Assembly (NCBI GenBank): GCA_001592145.1
Contig: BCWJ01000002.1
Span: forward strand, 62,001 to 126,000
Length of the DNA stretch: 64,000 nt
DNA from: Xylanimicrobium pachnodae JCM 13526 = NBRC 107786
GTDB taxonomy: Bacteria > Actinomycetota > Actinomycetes > Actinomycetales > Cellulomonadaceae
Direction: 5' to 3'
The notes beneath the pieces are model-generated. The model worked only from the letters and a program-made list of their open reading frames with translations, had not been told where the DNA came from and did not search any database. The number at the start of each line of letters is the position of its first letter. Positions within the stretch are counted from its first letter, which is position 1. Below, one piece after another: positions 26,654-34,984 of the stretch. Both the position numbers and the translations under genes were made by a program.

Positions 26654-27636
26654 GAGCCCAGGGTACGGCGCACGGGACCGGGGGCCGCGGGGGCCAGGGC
26701 GCCCGCGTCGGCGGCCCGGATCACGGCGATCGCCTGGTCCAGCAGGTCCGGTGCGGCCGCGTCGAGCCACTGGACACGCGGGTCGCGGCCGAACCAGCCC
26801 ATCTGCTTGCGGGCGAGCCGGCGGGTTCCGGCCGCGATCTGGTCGCGCACGGTGGCCTCGTCCACCTCGCCGCGCAGCAGCGGCAGCACCTCGGCGTACC
26901 CGACCGCCCGGGCCGCCGTCGTGCCGAGCCCCGGCCCGGTACCGCCCTGCTCGGGGCTGGCGAGCTCGCGGACCTCCGCGACGAGACCTGCGGCCCACAT
27001 GTGCTCGACGCGACTTCCGACGCGCGCGTCGAGCGCGGCCCGGTCGCAGTCGAGGCCGAGCTGTACGGCGGGGCGCACGTACTCCTGACGGGGCAGGTTC
27101 GCGGTGAACGGGCGTCCCGTGATCGCGATGACCTCGAGCGCGCGCACGATGCGTCGGGTGTTGCGCGGGCCGATGCTGGCGGCAGCCTGCGGGTCGAGCC
27201 GTTCCAGCTCGGCGTGCAGCGTCCGGACCCCCTCGCGCTCCGCGCGCTCCTCCAGGAGGGCACGCACCGCCGGGTCGGTGCCGGGGAAGTCCATCCGGTC
27301 CAGCAGCGCCCGCACGTACAGGCCGGAACCGCCGACGACGACGGCGCGCGCTCCCCGGGCCGCGATGGCGTCCAGGTCACCGCGCGCGGCCTCCTGGTAC
27401 CGGGCCACCGACGCGTCCTGGTGCGGGTCGAGCACGTCGAGCTGGTGGTGCACGACGCCGCGGCGGTCCGCGACCGGAACTTTCGCGGTGCCGACGTCCA
27501 TACCCCGGTAGAGCTGGTACGCGTCGGCGTTGACGATCTCCGCCGGGGCGTGAGCCGTGCTCAGCGCCTGTGCCAGGTCCAGCGCGAGATCCGACTTCCC
27601 GGTGGCCGTGGGTCCCACGACGGCGACGACGATCAC
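26650..27636 (-). CDS. miaA: tRNA dimethylallyltransferase
   Basis: MiaA transfers a dimethylallyl group to N6 of A37 in tRNAs reading UNN codons, the step before MiaB. The 328-residue protein has the P-loop VVGPTATGKSDLALDL at the N-terminus, the substrate motif VNADAYQLYRGMDVGTAK, VVGGSGLYVRALLD and the C-terminal ARKQMGWFGRDPRVQWLD. The start is GTG. It overlaps the preceding hypothetical gene as GTGA and overlaps dapF as ATGA, so all three are coupled. Confidence 0.95.
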   Translation of the reverse strand: MIVVAVVGPTATGKSDLALDLAQALSTAHAPAEIVNADAYQLYRGMDVGTAKVPVADRRGVVHHQLDVLDPHQDASVARYQEAARGDLDAIAARGARAVVVGGSGLYVRALLDRMDFPGTDPAVRALLEERAEREGVRTLHAELERLDPQAAASIGPRNTRRIVRALEVIAITGRPFTANLPRQEYVRPAVQLGLDCDRAALDARVGSRVEHMWAAGLVAEVRELASPEQGGTGPGLGTTAARAVGYAEVLPLLRGEVDEATVRDQIAAGTRRLARKQMGWFGRDPRVQWLDAAAPDLLDQAIAVIRAADAGALAPAAPGPVRRTLGS

Positions 27637-28262
27637 GGCCCCACCGTACGGTGCACGGTGACGCGGTAGCTCGACGGCAGGTGCTCGTGCCCGGGGGCCA
27701 CCTCGTACACCTCACGGCTCCAGCGACCCTCGCCCAGCACGGTGGCGAGCACGGCGTCGACCCCGGTCCCAGGATGATCGGCCACGACCAGCAGGCGCTC
27801 CGCTGTCGCGTCGTGGCGCACGCGGCGGACCGCACCGGCAACCTCCTCGTGGGCAGCCTGCGTCGGCAGCTCGACGACGTCGACCCGCCGGACCACGACG
27901 TCGAGCCCCGCGTCGGCGAGCGCCAGGAGTGCGACGGACGGCCCCGGCGACGCCACGCCCTCCCAGCGGGTCGCCGCGCCCGCGGTTCGCGGTGCGGCCA
28001 CGGGCAGCAAGGCGTCCGCGACCCCCGCGGCCGCGAGCGTCGGCCGCAGCCGCCCCGCGCGCGACGTCGGCCCCGTGCCCAGGACGACGACGTCCGCCGC
28101 GGGTGCGGCGCCCGGCGGGAGGCCGGACGCGACACCGGGCAGATGGTCGACGGCGTCGCGCAGGACCTCCCTGACGACGTCGCGCAGGGCGGCGACCGGA
28201 TCGACCCGACCCGCCGCAGCACGCACGAGCAGCGGGGTGGCGGGAATGATGACGAGACGCAC
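27633..28262 (-). CDS. Hypothetical protein upstream of miaA (class III extradiol dioxygenase-like fold)
   Basis: The 209-residue Ala/Val-rich protein starts MRLVIIPATPLLVRAAAG and contains DVVVLGTGPTSRAG and LLVVADHPGTGVDAVL. Its place in front of miaA and dapF matches Rv2728c of M. tuberculosis, an uncharacterised family sometimes described as resembling the LigB-like class III extradiol dioxygenases. I see no clear metal-binding His pair, so enzymatic activity is doubtful. The start GTG has no obvious Shine-Dalgarno. The stop overlaps the miaA start (GTGA). Confidence 0.7.
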   Translation of the reverse strand: MRLVIIPATPLLVRAAAGRVDPVAALRDVVREVLRDAVDHLPGVASGLPPGAAPAADVVVLGTGPTSRAGRLRPTLAAAGVADALLPVAAPRTAGAATRWEGVASPGPSVALLALADAGLDVVVRRVDVVELPTQAAHEEVAGAVRRVRHDATAERLLVVADHPGTGVDAVLATVLGEGRWSREVYEVAPGHEHLPSSYRVTVHRTVGP

Positions 28263-28341
28263 GCGCCGAGGCTACCGGGGCTGCCGACACACCGACCGAC
28301 ACGGCGCCCACCTGGCTGGCCGCCGGAGGACGCCGCGCCGG

Positions 28342-28347
28342 TATCGT
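28342..28347 (+). promoter_or_regulatory. Predicted -10 element of the first YbjN gene
   Basis: TATCGT lies 7 nt upstream of the GTG at 28355. An alternative GTG at 28346 would overlap this element, so the later start is preferred and a leaderless message is likely. Confidence 0.45.
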
Positions 28348-28354
28348 GGGGCCG

Positions 28355-28981
28355 GTGAGGTTCTTCGGGTCACGACGGATCGGCGGACACGCGGATCGCC
28401 CGGACGGGCGGGACGGCACCGGCATCGGCAGCGCACCAGAGGCCGAGCCGGACGATCAGGAGCTCCGCGACCGGATCGACTCGTTGCTCGGCTGGGTGGC
28501 GGGTGGTCCGCGGACGGCACCGGGACGCGTGCACCTCGACCCGAGACTGGTGCCCGTCCCGATCACCACGGGGCGGGTGGTCGCCTGGCTGGAGCAGTCA
28601 GGTTTCAGCTACTTCGTGGACTCCGACGGCGACCTGGGGGGTCTCTGGCACGGCCGGCTCTTCGCCTTCACCCTGGCAGGGTCCGACTCCCAGGTGGTCC
28701 AGGTCCGCGCTCAGTGGCACCGCGAAGCCACCATCGAACGGCTGGAGCAGCTGCTCGAGCTGTGCAACGAGTGGAACGCCGACCACATCTGGCCGAAGGC
28801 GTACACGCGGGTGCGCGATGACGGCCGCGTCGTCGTCTGCGCCGACACCACGGTCGATGTCGAGGGCGGCGCGACCGACGACCAGCTCGCCCAGATCCTC
28901 ATGTGCGGCCTGTCGACGGGCTTGATGTTCTTCGAGAGGCTCGACGCCGAGTTCCCCGACCCCCTGCGTGCGGCACCATGA
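28355..28981 (+). CDS. YbjN domain protein (first of two)
   Basis: A 208-residue protein with a charged, low-complexity N-terminus and a C-terminal YbjN domain (ITTGRVVAWLEQSGFSYFVD, WNADHIWPKAYTRV, TVDVEGGATDDQLAQIL). YbjN is a predicted type III secretion chaperone-like fold; in actinobacteria the role is unknown. GTG 28355 is chosen because TATCGT just upstream looks like a -10 element. Its stop overlaps the start of a second YbjN gene, so they are a coupled pair, probably able to form a heterodimer. Confidence 0.78.
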   Translation: MRFFGSRRIGGHADRPDGRDGTGIGSAPEAEPDDQELRDRIDSLLGWVAGGPRTAPGRVHLDPRLVPVPITTGRVVAWLEQSGFSYFVDSDGDLGGLWHGRLFAFTLAGSDSQVVQVRAQWHREATIERLEQLLELCNEWNADHIWPKAYTRVRDDGRVVVCADTTVDVEGGATDDQLAQILMCGLSTGLMFFERLDAEFPDPLRAAP

Positions 28982-29589
28982 GCGGCGCCGCCGACCGCCC
29001 GTACGGTCGCCCGGACGGCTCCGAGGGCTCGCCGGCACGCTCCGCGCAGCGGGCCTCGGCACGCTCCGTACGGCGCGCCGCGAGCGGTGTCGCGCGTGCG
29101 CTGGCCGGATGGCCGGCTCGCCCCCGGTGGCGCCGCCAACCCGGCTCGGCGCAGGTTCACGTCAGCGCACAGCGTCCCACCGCGCTCACGGCGGGCCGCA
29201 TCGCGGACGACCTGACACGGCGCGGGTACCGGTTCCGCACCGACGACGACGGCGACCTGACCGGCACGTGGGACGGCAACCGGTTCTGGTTCCTGCTGCT
29301 GGGCGAGAGCAAGGAGATCCTCCAGGTCCGCGGGCAGTGGGCCGGCACGGTGTCCCCGCAGGCGCGGCTCGCGGTGCTCCAGTCGGTCAACGACTGGAAC
29401 CGGGAGCGGCTGTGGCCCAAGATCTACGTCCGCGAGGAGGAGCCCGGCCTGGCCCTGTACACCGAGGTGTCGGTGGACTTCGAGCACGGCGCCACGGACG
29501 AGCAGCTCGCGGCGACGGTGTCGTGCGGGCTGGTGACGGCGTCGCAGTTCTTCGAGTCGCTGGGGTCGATGTCCCCCGACGCCGACTGA
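28978..29589 (+). CDS. YbjN domain protein (second of two)
   Basis: A 203-residue paralogue of the preceding gene. A basic N-terminal region of about 75 residues rich in Arg, Ala and Ser precedes the YbjN domain (TAGRIADDLTRRGYRFRTDD, WNRERLWPKIYVREEE, SVDFEHGATDEQLAATV). The two domains share the WN-x5-WPK-x-Y block and the acidic EHGAT/EGGAT segment. The ATG overlaps the TGA of the first gene (ATGA). Function unknown. Confidence 0.78.
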   Translation: MSGAADRPYGRPDGSEGSPARSAQRASARSVRRAASGVARALAGWPARPRWRRQPGSAQVHVSAQRPTALTAGRIADDLTRRGYRFRTDDDGDLTGTWDGNRFWFLLLGESKEILQVRGQWAGTVSPQARLAVLQSVNDWNRERLWPKIYVREEEPGLALYTEVSVDFEHGATDEQLAATVSCGLVTASQFFESLGSMSPDAD

Positions 29590-29608
29590 CTCGTGGCCGG
29601 GTCGGGGC

Positions 29609-29815
29609 TCAGGCGGTCGGGGTGTGTACCTCGGCGAAGACGGGCGCGGGGCGCAGCGCGGTCAGGCCGGTGATGTGCTCGAGAGCGGCGATGTCACGCT
29701 CGATCGTGCGGGCGCTGACCTAGAAGCGTGCGGCGAGCCGGGCAGCGCTGCGCCGCCCGGGGTACGCCGCGCGCAGCTCCTCGACGAGGGCGTAGAGCCG
29801 GTCGGCGCGGGTCAC
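29609..29815 (-). pseudogene. Broken HTH regulator (YafY/WYL-type N-terminus) with internal TAG
   Basis: Starting with GTG 29815, two bases after the miaB stop, the reading frame gives TRADRLYALVEELRAAYPGR and then RSAARLAARF, followed by TAG at 29720-29722, then in the same frame VSARTIERDIAALEHITGL and a short tail to TGA at 29609. This is the start of a DeoR/HTH_11-type regulator (YafY/WYL family); family members read ERFEVSxRTIERDI, so TAG most likely replaces a Glu codon (GAG) by one base change. The rest of the protein, including any WYL domain, is missing. A nonsense mutation plus a 3' deletion is the simplest reading. Confidence 0.75.
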
Positions 29816-29817
29816 GC

Positions 29818-31437
29818 TCAGCGGCGCAGCGTCGGCATGCCCAGCGTGACCGGGCCCGACGACGCCGGCATCCCGTGGCTGTGGCCCTCGTCGCCGCCGC
29901 CCAGGCGGGTGCGCTCGCGCTGGGCCCACGTGTCCCCGGACCGGGTGCGTCGCACGGTGAAGGTGCCGCCCGCGAGCGCCGAGTCCGCGATGAGGTGGTG
30001 CGGGGCGGCGTGCGTGACCTGGACCGTGACCAGGTCTCCGGGGCGGGGCAGGTGGTGGTCCAGCTCCGCGGCCGGGCGCAGGCGGGGGTCTGCGAGATCG
30101 GCCGGTTCACCGGGGGTGGCGCCGGCGACGTCGGCCGGGACGGCGAAATGGACCAGGCGGTTGTCGGGGGCACGGCCGGAGAGCCGGTGGGTGGCGCCGT
30201 CCTTCTTGCCACCGCCCTCGGTGACGAGCAGCTCGAGCGTGCGGCCCACCTGGGCGGCCGACTCCTGGGTGCTGATCCGCTCCTGGAGGGCGAGGAGGCG
30301 GTCGAACCGTTCCTGCACCACCTCCTTGGGCACCTGGTCCCCCATGGTGGCGGCGGGCGTGCCGGGGCGGGGCGAGTACTGGAACGTGAAGGCGGAGGAG
30401 AACCGGGACGCCTCGACGACGCGCAGGGTCTCCGCGAAGTCCTCCTCCGTCTCGCCCGGGAACCCGACGATGAGGTCGGTGGTGATCGCGGCGTCGGGCA
30501 TGGCGGCCCGCACCCGGTCGAGGATGCCGAGGAACTTCTCCGAACGGTAGGAGCGCCGCATCGCACGCAGCACGCGGTCGGAGCCGGACTGGAGCGGCAT
30601 GTGCAGCGACGGCATGACGTTCGGGGTCTGCGCCATCGCCTCGATGACGTCGTCCGTGAACGCCGCCGGGTGCGGGGAGGTGAACCGCACCCGCTCCAGG
30701 CCGTCGATCTGCCCACAGGCGCGCAGCAGCTTCGCGAACGCACCACGGTCGCCGAACTCGACGCCGTAGCTGTTGACGTTCTGGCCCAGCAGCGTGACCT
30801 CCACGGCCCCGGCGTCGACGAGCGCCTGCACCTCCGCCAGGATCTCGCCCGGGCGGCGGTCGCGCTCCTTGCCGCGCAGGTGCGGCACGATGCAGAAGGT
30901 GCACGTGTTGTTGCAGCCCACCGAGATGGACACCCAGCCGGCGTAGACCGACTCGCGGCGCGTGGGCAGCGTGGACGGGAACACCTGGAGGGACTCGGCG
31001 ATCTCCACCTGGGCGGCCTCGTTGTGCCGCGCACGCTCCAGGAGCACCGGCAGGGCGTCCAGGTTGTGAGTGCCGAAGACGACGTCGACGTACGGCGCCC
31101 TGGCCACGATCTCGCCGCGGTCCTTCTGCGCCAGGCAGCCGCCCACGGCGATCTGCATCCCGGGACGTGCCGCCTTGATGCTGGCGAGCTGCCCGAGGTT
31201 GCCGTAGAGCCGCGTCGCCGCGTTCTCCCGCACGGCGCAGGTGTTGATGACGACGACGTCGGCGGTGGACGCGGCGTCGTCCTCCTTCGAGGCGCGCACG
31301 TAGCCCGCCTGCTCCAGCATGCCGGCCATGTGCTCGGAGTCGTGCACGTTCATCTGACAGCCGAGCGTGCGAACCACGTACGTGCGGGCGGACGCGGGGG
31401 GCATACCTGTGCTGTGCTGTGTGGTGGAGGACATCAT
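29818..31437 (-). CDS. miaB: tRNA-2-methylthio-N6-dimethylallyladenosine synthase
   Basis: This radical-SAM methylthiotransferase modifies i6A37 made by MiaA. The 539-residue protein has the N-terminal UPF0004 domain with its three cluster Cys ([31 protein letters not shown]), the radical-SAM triad in [14 protein letters not shown] and a C-terminal TRAM domain. The C-terminus carries a Gly/Ser-rich extension of about 50 residues ([14 protein letters not shown]) beyond the usual end. The first of two adjacent ATGs has AGGA just upstream. It precedes gluA divergently, the order known from Corynebacterium (miaB-gluABCD). Confidence 0.95.
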   Translation of the reverse strand: MMSSTTQHSTGMPPASARTYVVRTLGCQMNVHDSEHMAGMLEQAGYVRASKEDDAASTADVVVINTCAVRENAATRLYGNLGQLASIKAARPGMQIAVGGCLAQKDRGEIVARAPYVDVVFGTHNLDALPVLLERARHNEAAQVEIAESLQVFPSTLPTRRESVYAGWVSISVGCNNTCTFCIVPHLRGKERDRRPGEILAEVQALVDAGAVEVTLLGQNVNSYGVEFGDRGAFAKLLRACGQIDGLERVRFTSPHPAAFTDDVIEAMAQTPNVMPSLHMPLQSGSDRVLRAMRRSYRSEKFLGILDRVRAAMPDAAITTDLIVGFPGETEEDFAETLRVVEASRFSSAFTFQYSPRPGTPAATMGDQVPKEVVQERFDRLLALQERISTQESAAQVGRTLELLVTEGGGKKDGATHRLSGRAPDNRLVHFAVPADVAGATPGEPADLADPRLRPAAELDHHLPRPGDLVTVQVTHAAPHHLIADSALAGGTFTVRRTRSGDTWAQRERTRLGGGDEGHSHGMPASSGPVTLGMPTLRR

Positions 31438-31633
31438 TCCTAGGGTACGGTCCCATCCGCAGGTCACGAAAGCGATCGGCGAGCGGGGCAAGACATGACC
31501 GGCGGCGCGGCCGATCGTGACCGAACCGTAGCCGGACGACGACGTCTCAGGGCTGTTTCCTCCGCATGCTAGGGGGTGAGTCTTGGCGTCACACCGTCAG
31601 CACCACGACGTCTACAACGGAGGGACCGTCGCC

Positions 31634-32383
<750 letters not shown>

Positions 32384-32460
32384 CCCACCGACGAACCGGC
32401 TCACCGACGAACCGGCTCACGCAGCAGCGCCCCACGGGACGCACCAACGGAAGGGACATC

Positions 32461-33321
32461 ATGCGCAAGCACACCATCGGGGCTCTCGCCCTCGCGGCCA
32501 CGGCCGCCCTGACCTTCTCGGCATGTTCCAGCGGCAGCGTCGGCAACGAGGCAGGCTCGTCGGACACCGCCAACACCGCCGACGGCGGCGGCAAGACCAT
32601 CCGCATCGGCATCAAGTACGACCAGCCGGGCCTCGGCTTCCAGGACGGCGCGAACTTCACCGGCTTCGACGTCGACGTCGCCCGGTACGTGGCCGGCAAG
32701 CTCGGCTACACCGAGGATCAGATCCAGTTCGTCGAGTCGCCCTCCGCGCAGCGTGAGTCGATGCTCCAGACCGGTCAGGTCGACATGATCTTCGCGACCT
32801 ACTCGATCACCGACGCCCGCAAGGAGGTCGTCGACTTCGCCGGACCGTACTTCGTGGCCGGGCAGGACCTGCTGGTGTCCGCCGACAACACCGACATCAC
32901 GGGCCCCGAGTCGCTCGAGGGCAAGAACCTGTGCTCGGTGACCGGCTCGACGTCGGCGCAGAAGATCAAGGACCAGTACCCGGGGGTCAACCTGCTGGAG
33001 CGCCCCGGCTACGCCGAGTGCGCCACGGCCCTGGCCGCCGGCCAGGTGGACGCCGTGACCACCGACGACATCATCCTGGCCGGTCTCGCGGCGACCGACG
33101 CGAACAAGGGCAAGCTCAAGGTGGTCGGCGCACCCTTCTCCACCGAGCGCTACGGCGTCGGCATCCCCCAGGGCTCCGACCAGTGCGAGGCCATCAACAC
33201 CGCGATCGGCGAGATGATCGAGGACGGCACCTGGGAGCAGCTCATCGAGAAGAACACCGAGGGCACCGGGTACACCCCGAACGACGCGGAGAACCCGCCG
33301 GCGCAGGACGCCTGCTCCTGA
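32461..33321 (+). CDS. gluB: Glutamate-binding lipoprotein
   Basis: The extracellular solute-binding protein of the system, 286 residues. It has a signal peptide with lipobox FSAC (Cys at about residue 21) so it should be lipid-anchored outside the membrane, then a family 3 binding protein fold: GLGFQDGANFTGFDVDVARY, MIFATYSITDARKEVVDFAGPY, GVGIPQGSDQCEA. Two cysteines in the mature part (LCSVTG and AECATAL) may form a disulfide. GGAAGGG precedes the ATG. A strong hairpin follows the gene, probably raising its mRNA above that of the permeases. Confidence 0.94.
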   Translation: MRKHTIGALALAATAALTFSACSSGSVGNEAGSSDTANTADGGGKTIRIGIKYDQPGLGFQDGANFTGFDVDVARYVAGKLGYTEDQIQFVESPSAQRESMLQTGQVDMIFATYSITDARKEVVDFAGPYFVAGQDLLVSADNTDITGPESLEGKNLCSVTGSTSAQKIKDQYPGVNLLERPGYAECATALAAGQVDAVTTDDIILAGLAATDANKGKLKVVGAPFSTERYGVGIPQGSDQCEAINTAIGEMIEDGTWEQLIEKNTEGTGYTPNDAENPPAQDACS

Positions 33322-33327
33322 TCCCCC

Positions 33328-33396
33328 GGGTCCCGGCAGGCGCGACCACCGGAGGCGGCTGACCCCCGGCCCCGGTGGTCGCGCCTGCCGAGACCC
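33328..33396 (+). promoter_or_regulatory. Intercistronic hairpin between gluB and gluC
   Basis: A perfect 17-bp stem (33334-33350 with 33374-33390, loop 23 nt), extended by GGGTC/GACCC across one mismatch. It lies inside the operon, directly before the gluC ribosome-binding site. Such structures stabilise the upstream binding-protein mRNA or partly terminate transcription, giving more binding protein than permease. Confidence 0.75.
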
Positions 33397-33422
33397 CCAC
33401 CCCGCGCCCACCAGGAGGTGCC

Positions 33423-34097
33423 TTGTCCGAGTTCCTCGACCTGCTCCGGCAGTACGACGTCGCCCACGCGTTCTGGGTCAACCTCCAGCTCACGTTCTGG
33501 GGCGGGCTCCTCGCCCTGGGGATCGGCACCGTCCTCGCCGTCATGCGGATCTCACCGCTGACGTCGTTGCGGTGGGCAGGGGCCACCTACGTCAACCTGG
33601 TCCGCAACACGCCGCTGACCGTCATCATGGTCTTCCTGGTACTGGCCGTGTGGACCCAGCTGGGCGTCACCCTGTCCGGTGACTTCACGAGCAACTTCTT
33701 CAACTTCGCCGTCGCGGGCCTCGGGGTCTACCACGCAGCGTTCGTGTGCGAGTCGATCCGCTCGGGCGTCAACACGGTGCCCGTGGGACAGGCCGAGGCG
33801 GCGCGGGCCATCGGCCTGCCGTTCCTGGCCGCCGCCCGGATCATCGTGCTGCCCCAGGCGTTCCGCGGGGCGGTCGCGCCGCTCGGCAACACTCTGATCG
33901 CCCTGCTCAAGAACTCCACCGTGGCGGCCGCCGCGTCGGTGGCCGAGTCCTCGGGAACCATGAAGACCCTCATCGAGTTCCACCCCGACTACCGGTGGCA
34001 GGTCTTCGTGACGTTCGCCATCGGGTTCGTCGTGCTCGTCATCCCCATCGGCCTGGCCACCACGTGGCTGTCGCGCCGGCTGGCGGTGACCCGGTGA
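33423..34097 (+). CDS. gluC: Glutamate ABC transporter permease
   Basis: A 224-residue inner membrane permease of the His/Glu/Gln/Arg family (HisM type). Five or so hydrophobic segments are visible and the EAA loop reads EAARAIGLPFLAAARIIVLPQ, the contact site for the GluA ATPase; YVNLVRNTPLTVIMVFL is typical. TTG 33423 is chosen because AGGAGGT lies 4 nt upstream. Its TGA overlaps the gluD start as GTGA. Confidence 0.92.
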   Translation: MSEFLDLLRQYDVAHAFWVNLQLTFWGGLLALGIGTVLAVMRISPLTSLRWAGATYVNLVRNTPLTVIMVFLVLAVWTQLGVTLSGDFTSNFFNFAVAGLGVYHAAFVCESIRSGVNTVPVGQAEAARAIGLPFLAAARIIVLPQAFRGAVAPLGNTLIALLKNSTVAAAASVAESSGTMKTLIEFHPDYRWQVFVTFAIGFVVLVIPIGLATTWLSRRLAVTR

Positions 34098-34984
34098 CCG
34101 CCGGCGCCGCCGTCCTGTTCGACGAGCCCGGGCCGCGCGGCCGCCGGGCCATGCTGGCGTCCAACGTGCTGGGCGCCGTGGTCGTGGCGGGTATCGCCGT
34201 GTGGGTGGTGCTCACGCTCGTCGCCAAGGGCCAGTTCGACTCCGGGCTGTGGCGTGCGGCCACCGACGCCCGCGCCTGGCAGTACTACTACCTGCCCGGC
34301 CTGCGCAACACGCTCCAGGCTGCCGCGGTGGCCACCGTCGGCGCCGTCGTCTTCGGGATCGTGTTCGGGATGGGACGGCTCTCCTCCGTCCGCGTGGTGC
34401 GCTGGCTCAGCTCGGTGATCGTCGAGTTCCTGCGCGCCGTGCCCGTGCTGCTCATGATGGTGTTCCTCAACGCCCTGTTCGGGGTGTCGCTGCGCGGCAT
34501 CGTGCCCGACTCCGCCTACGCCGCCGTCGTCGTCGCCCTGGTGCTCTACAACGGCGCGGTGATCGCCGAGCTGGTTCGCTCCGGCGTGGGGAGCCTGCCC
34601 CGCGGGCAGGCGGAGGCCGGGTTCTCCCTCGGCCTCACGCGCGGGCAGACGCTCCGCTCGATCCAGCTCCCCCAGGCGCTCGTCGCGATGCTCCCGGCCG
34701 TGGTGTCCCAGCTCGTCGTGGTGCTCAAGGACTCGGCGCTCGGCCAGCTCATCGGGTACCGGGAGCTGCTGCGCACCGCCCAGATCCTGTCCTCGGGCGG
34801 CGGCAACCCGCTCCAGACGCTGTTCGTCGCCGCCGCGCTGTTCATCGTCCTCAACGTCGTCCTGTCCTTCGTGGCGGGTCGCCTCGCGCGGCGGCTGTCG
34901 TCGCGCACCTCCGGCTCACCCCACCCGGGCACCGGGATCGGGCCCGCGCCCGCGGTCACCGCGCCGGCTGCTCCCGAGGTGTGA
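34094..34984 (+). CDS. gluD: Glutamate ABC transporter permease
   Basis: The second permease, 296 residues, with an N-terminal hydrophobic helix (about 20-45) and four or five further ones; EAA loop EAGFSLGLTRGQTLRSIQLPQA and the family segment EFLRAVPVLLMMVFL. The C-terminal 35 residues are Pro/Gly/Ser-rich. It starts by GTGA overlap with gluC. The last 29 bp overlap the end of the convergent ThDP-enzyme gene, and this is where conservation with Corynebacterium (gluD followed by recX/recA) ends. Confidence 0.92.
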   Translation: MTAGAAVLFDEPGPRGRRAMLASNVLGAVVVAGIAVWVVLTLVAKGQFDSGLWRAATDARAWQYYYLPGLRNTLQAAAVATVGAVVFGIVFGMGRLSSVRVVRWLSSVIVEFLRAVPVLLMMVFLNALFGVSLRGIVPDSAYAAVVVALVLYNGAVIAELVRSGVGSLPRGQAEAGFSLGLTRGQTLRSIQLPQALVAMLPAVVSQLVVVLKDSALGQLIGYRELLRTAQILSSGGGNPLQTLFVAAALFIVLNVVLSFVAGRLARRLSSRTSGSPHPGTGIGPAPAVTAPAAPEV

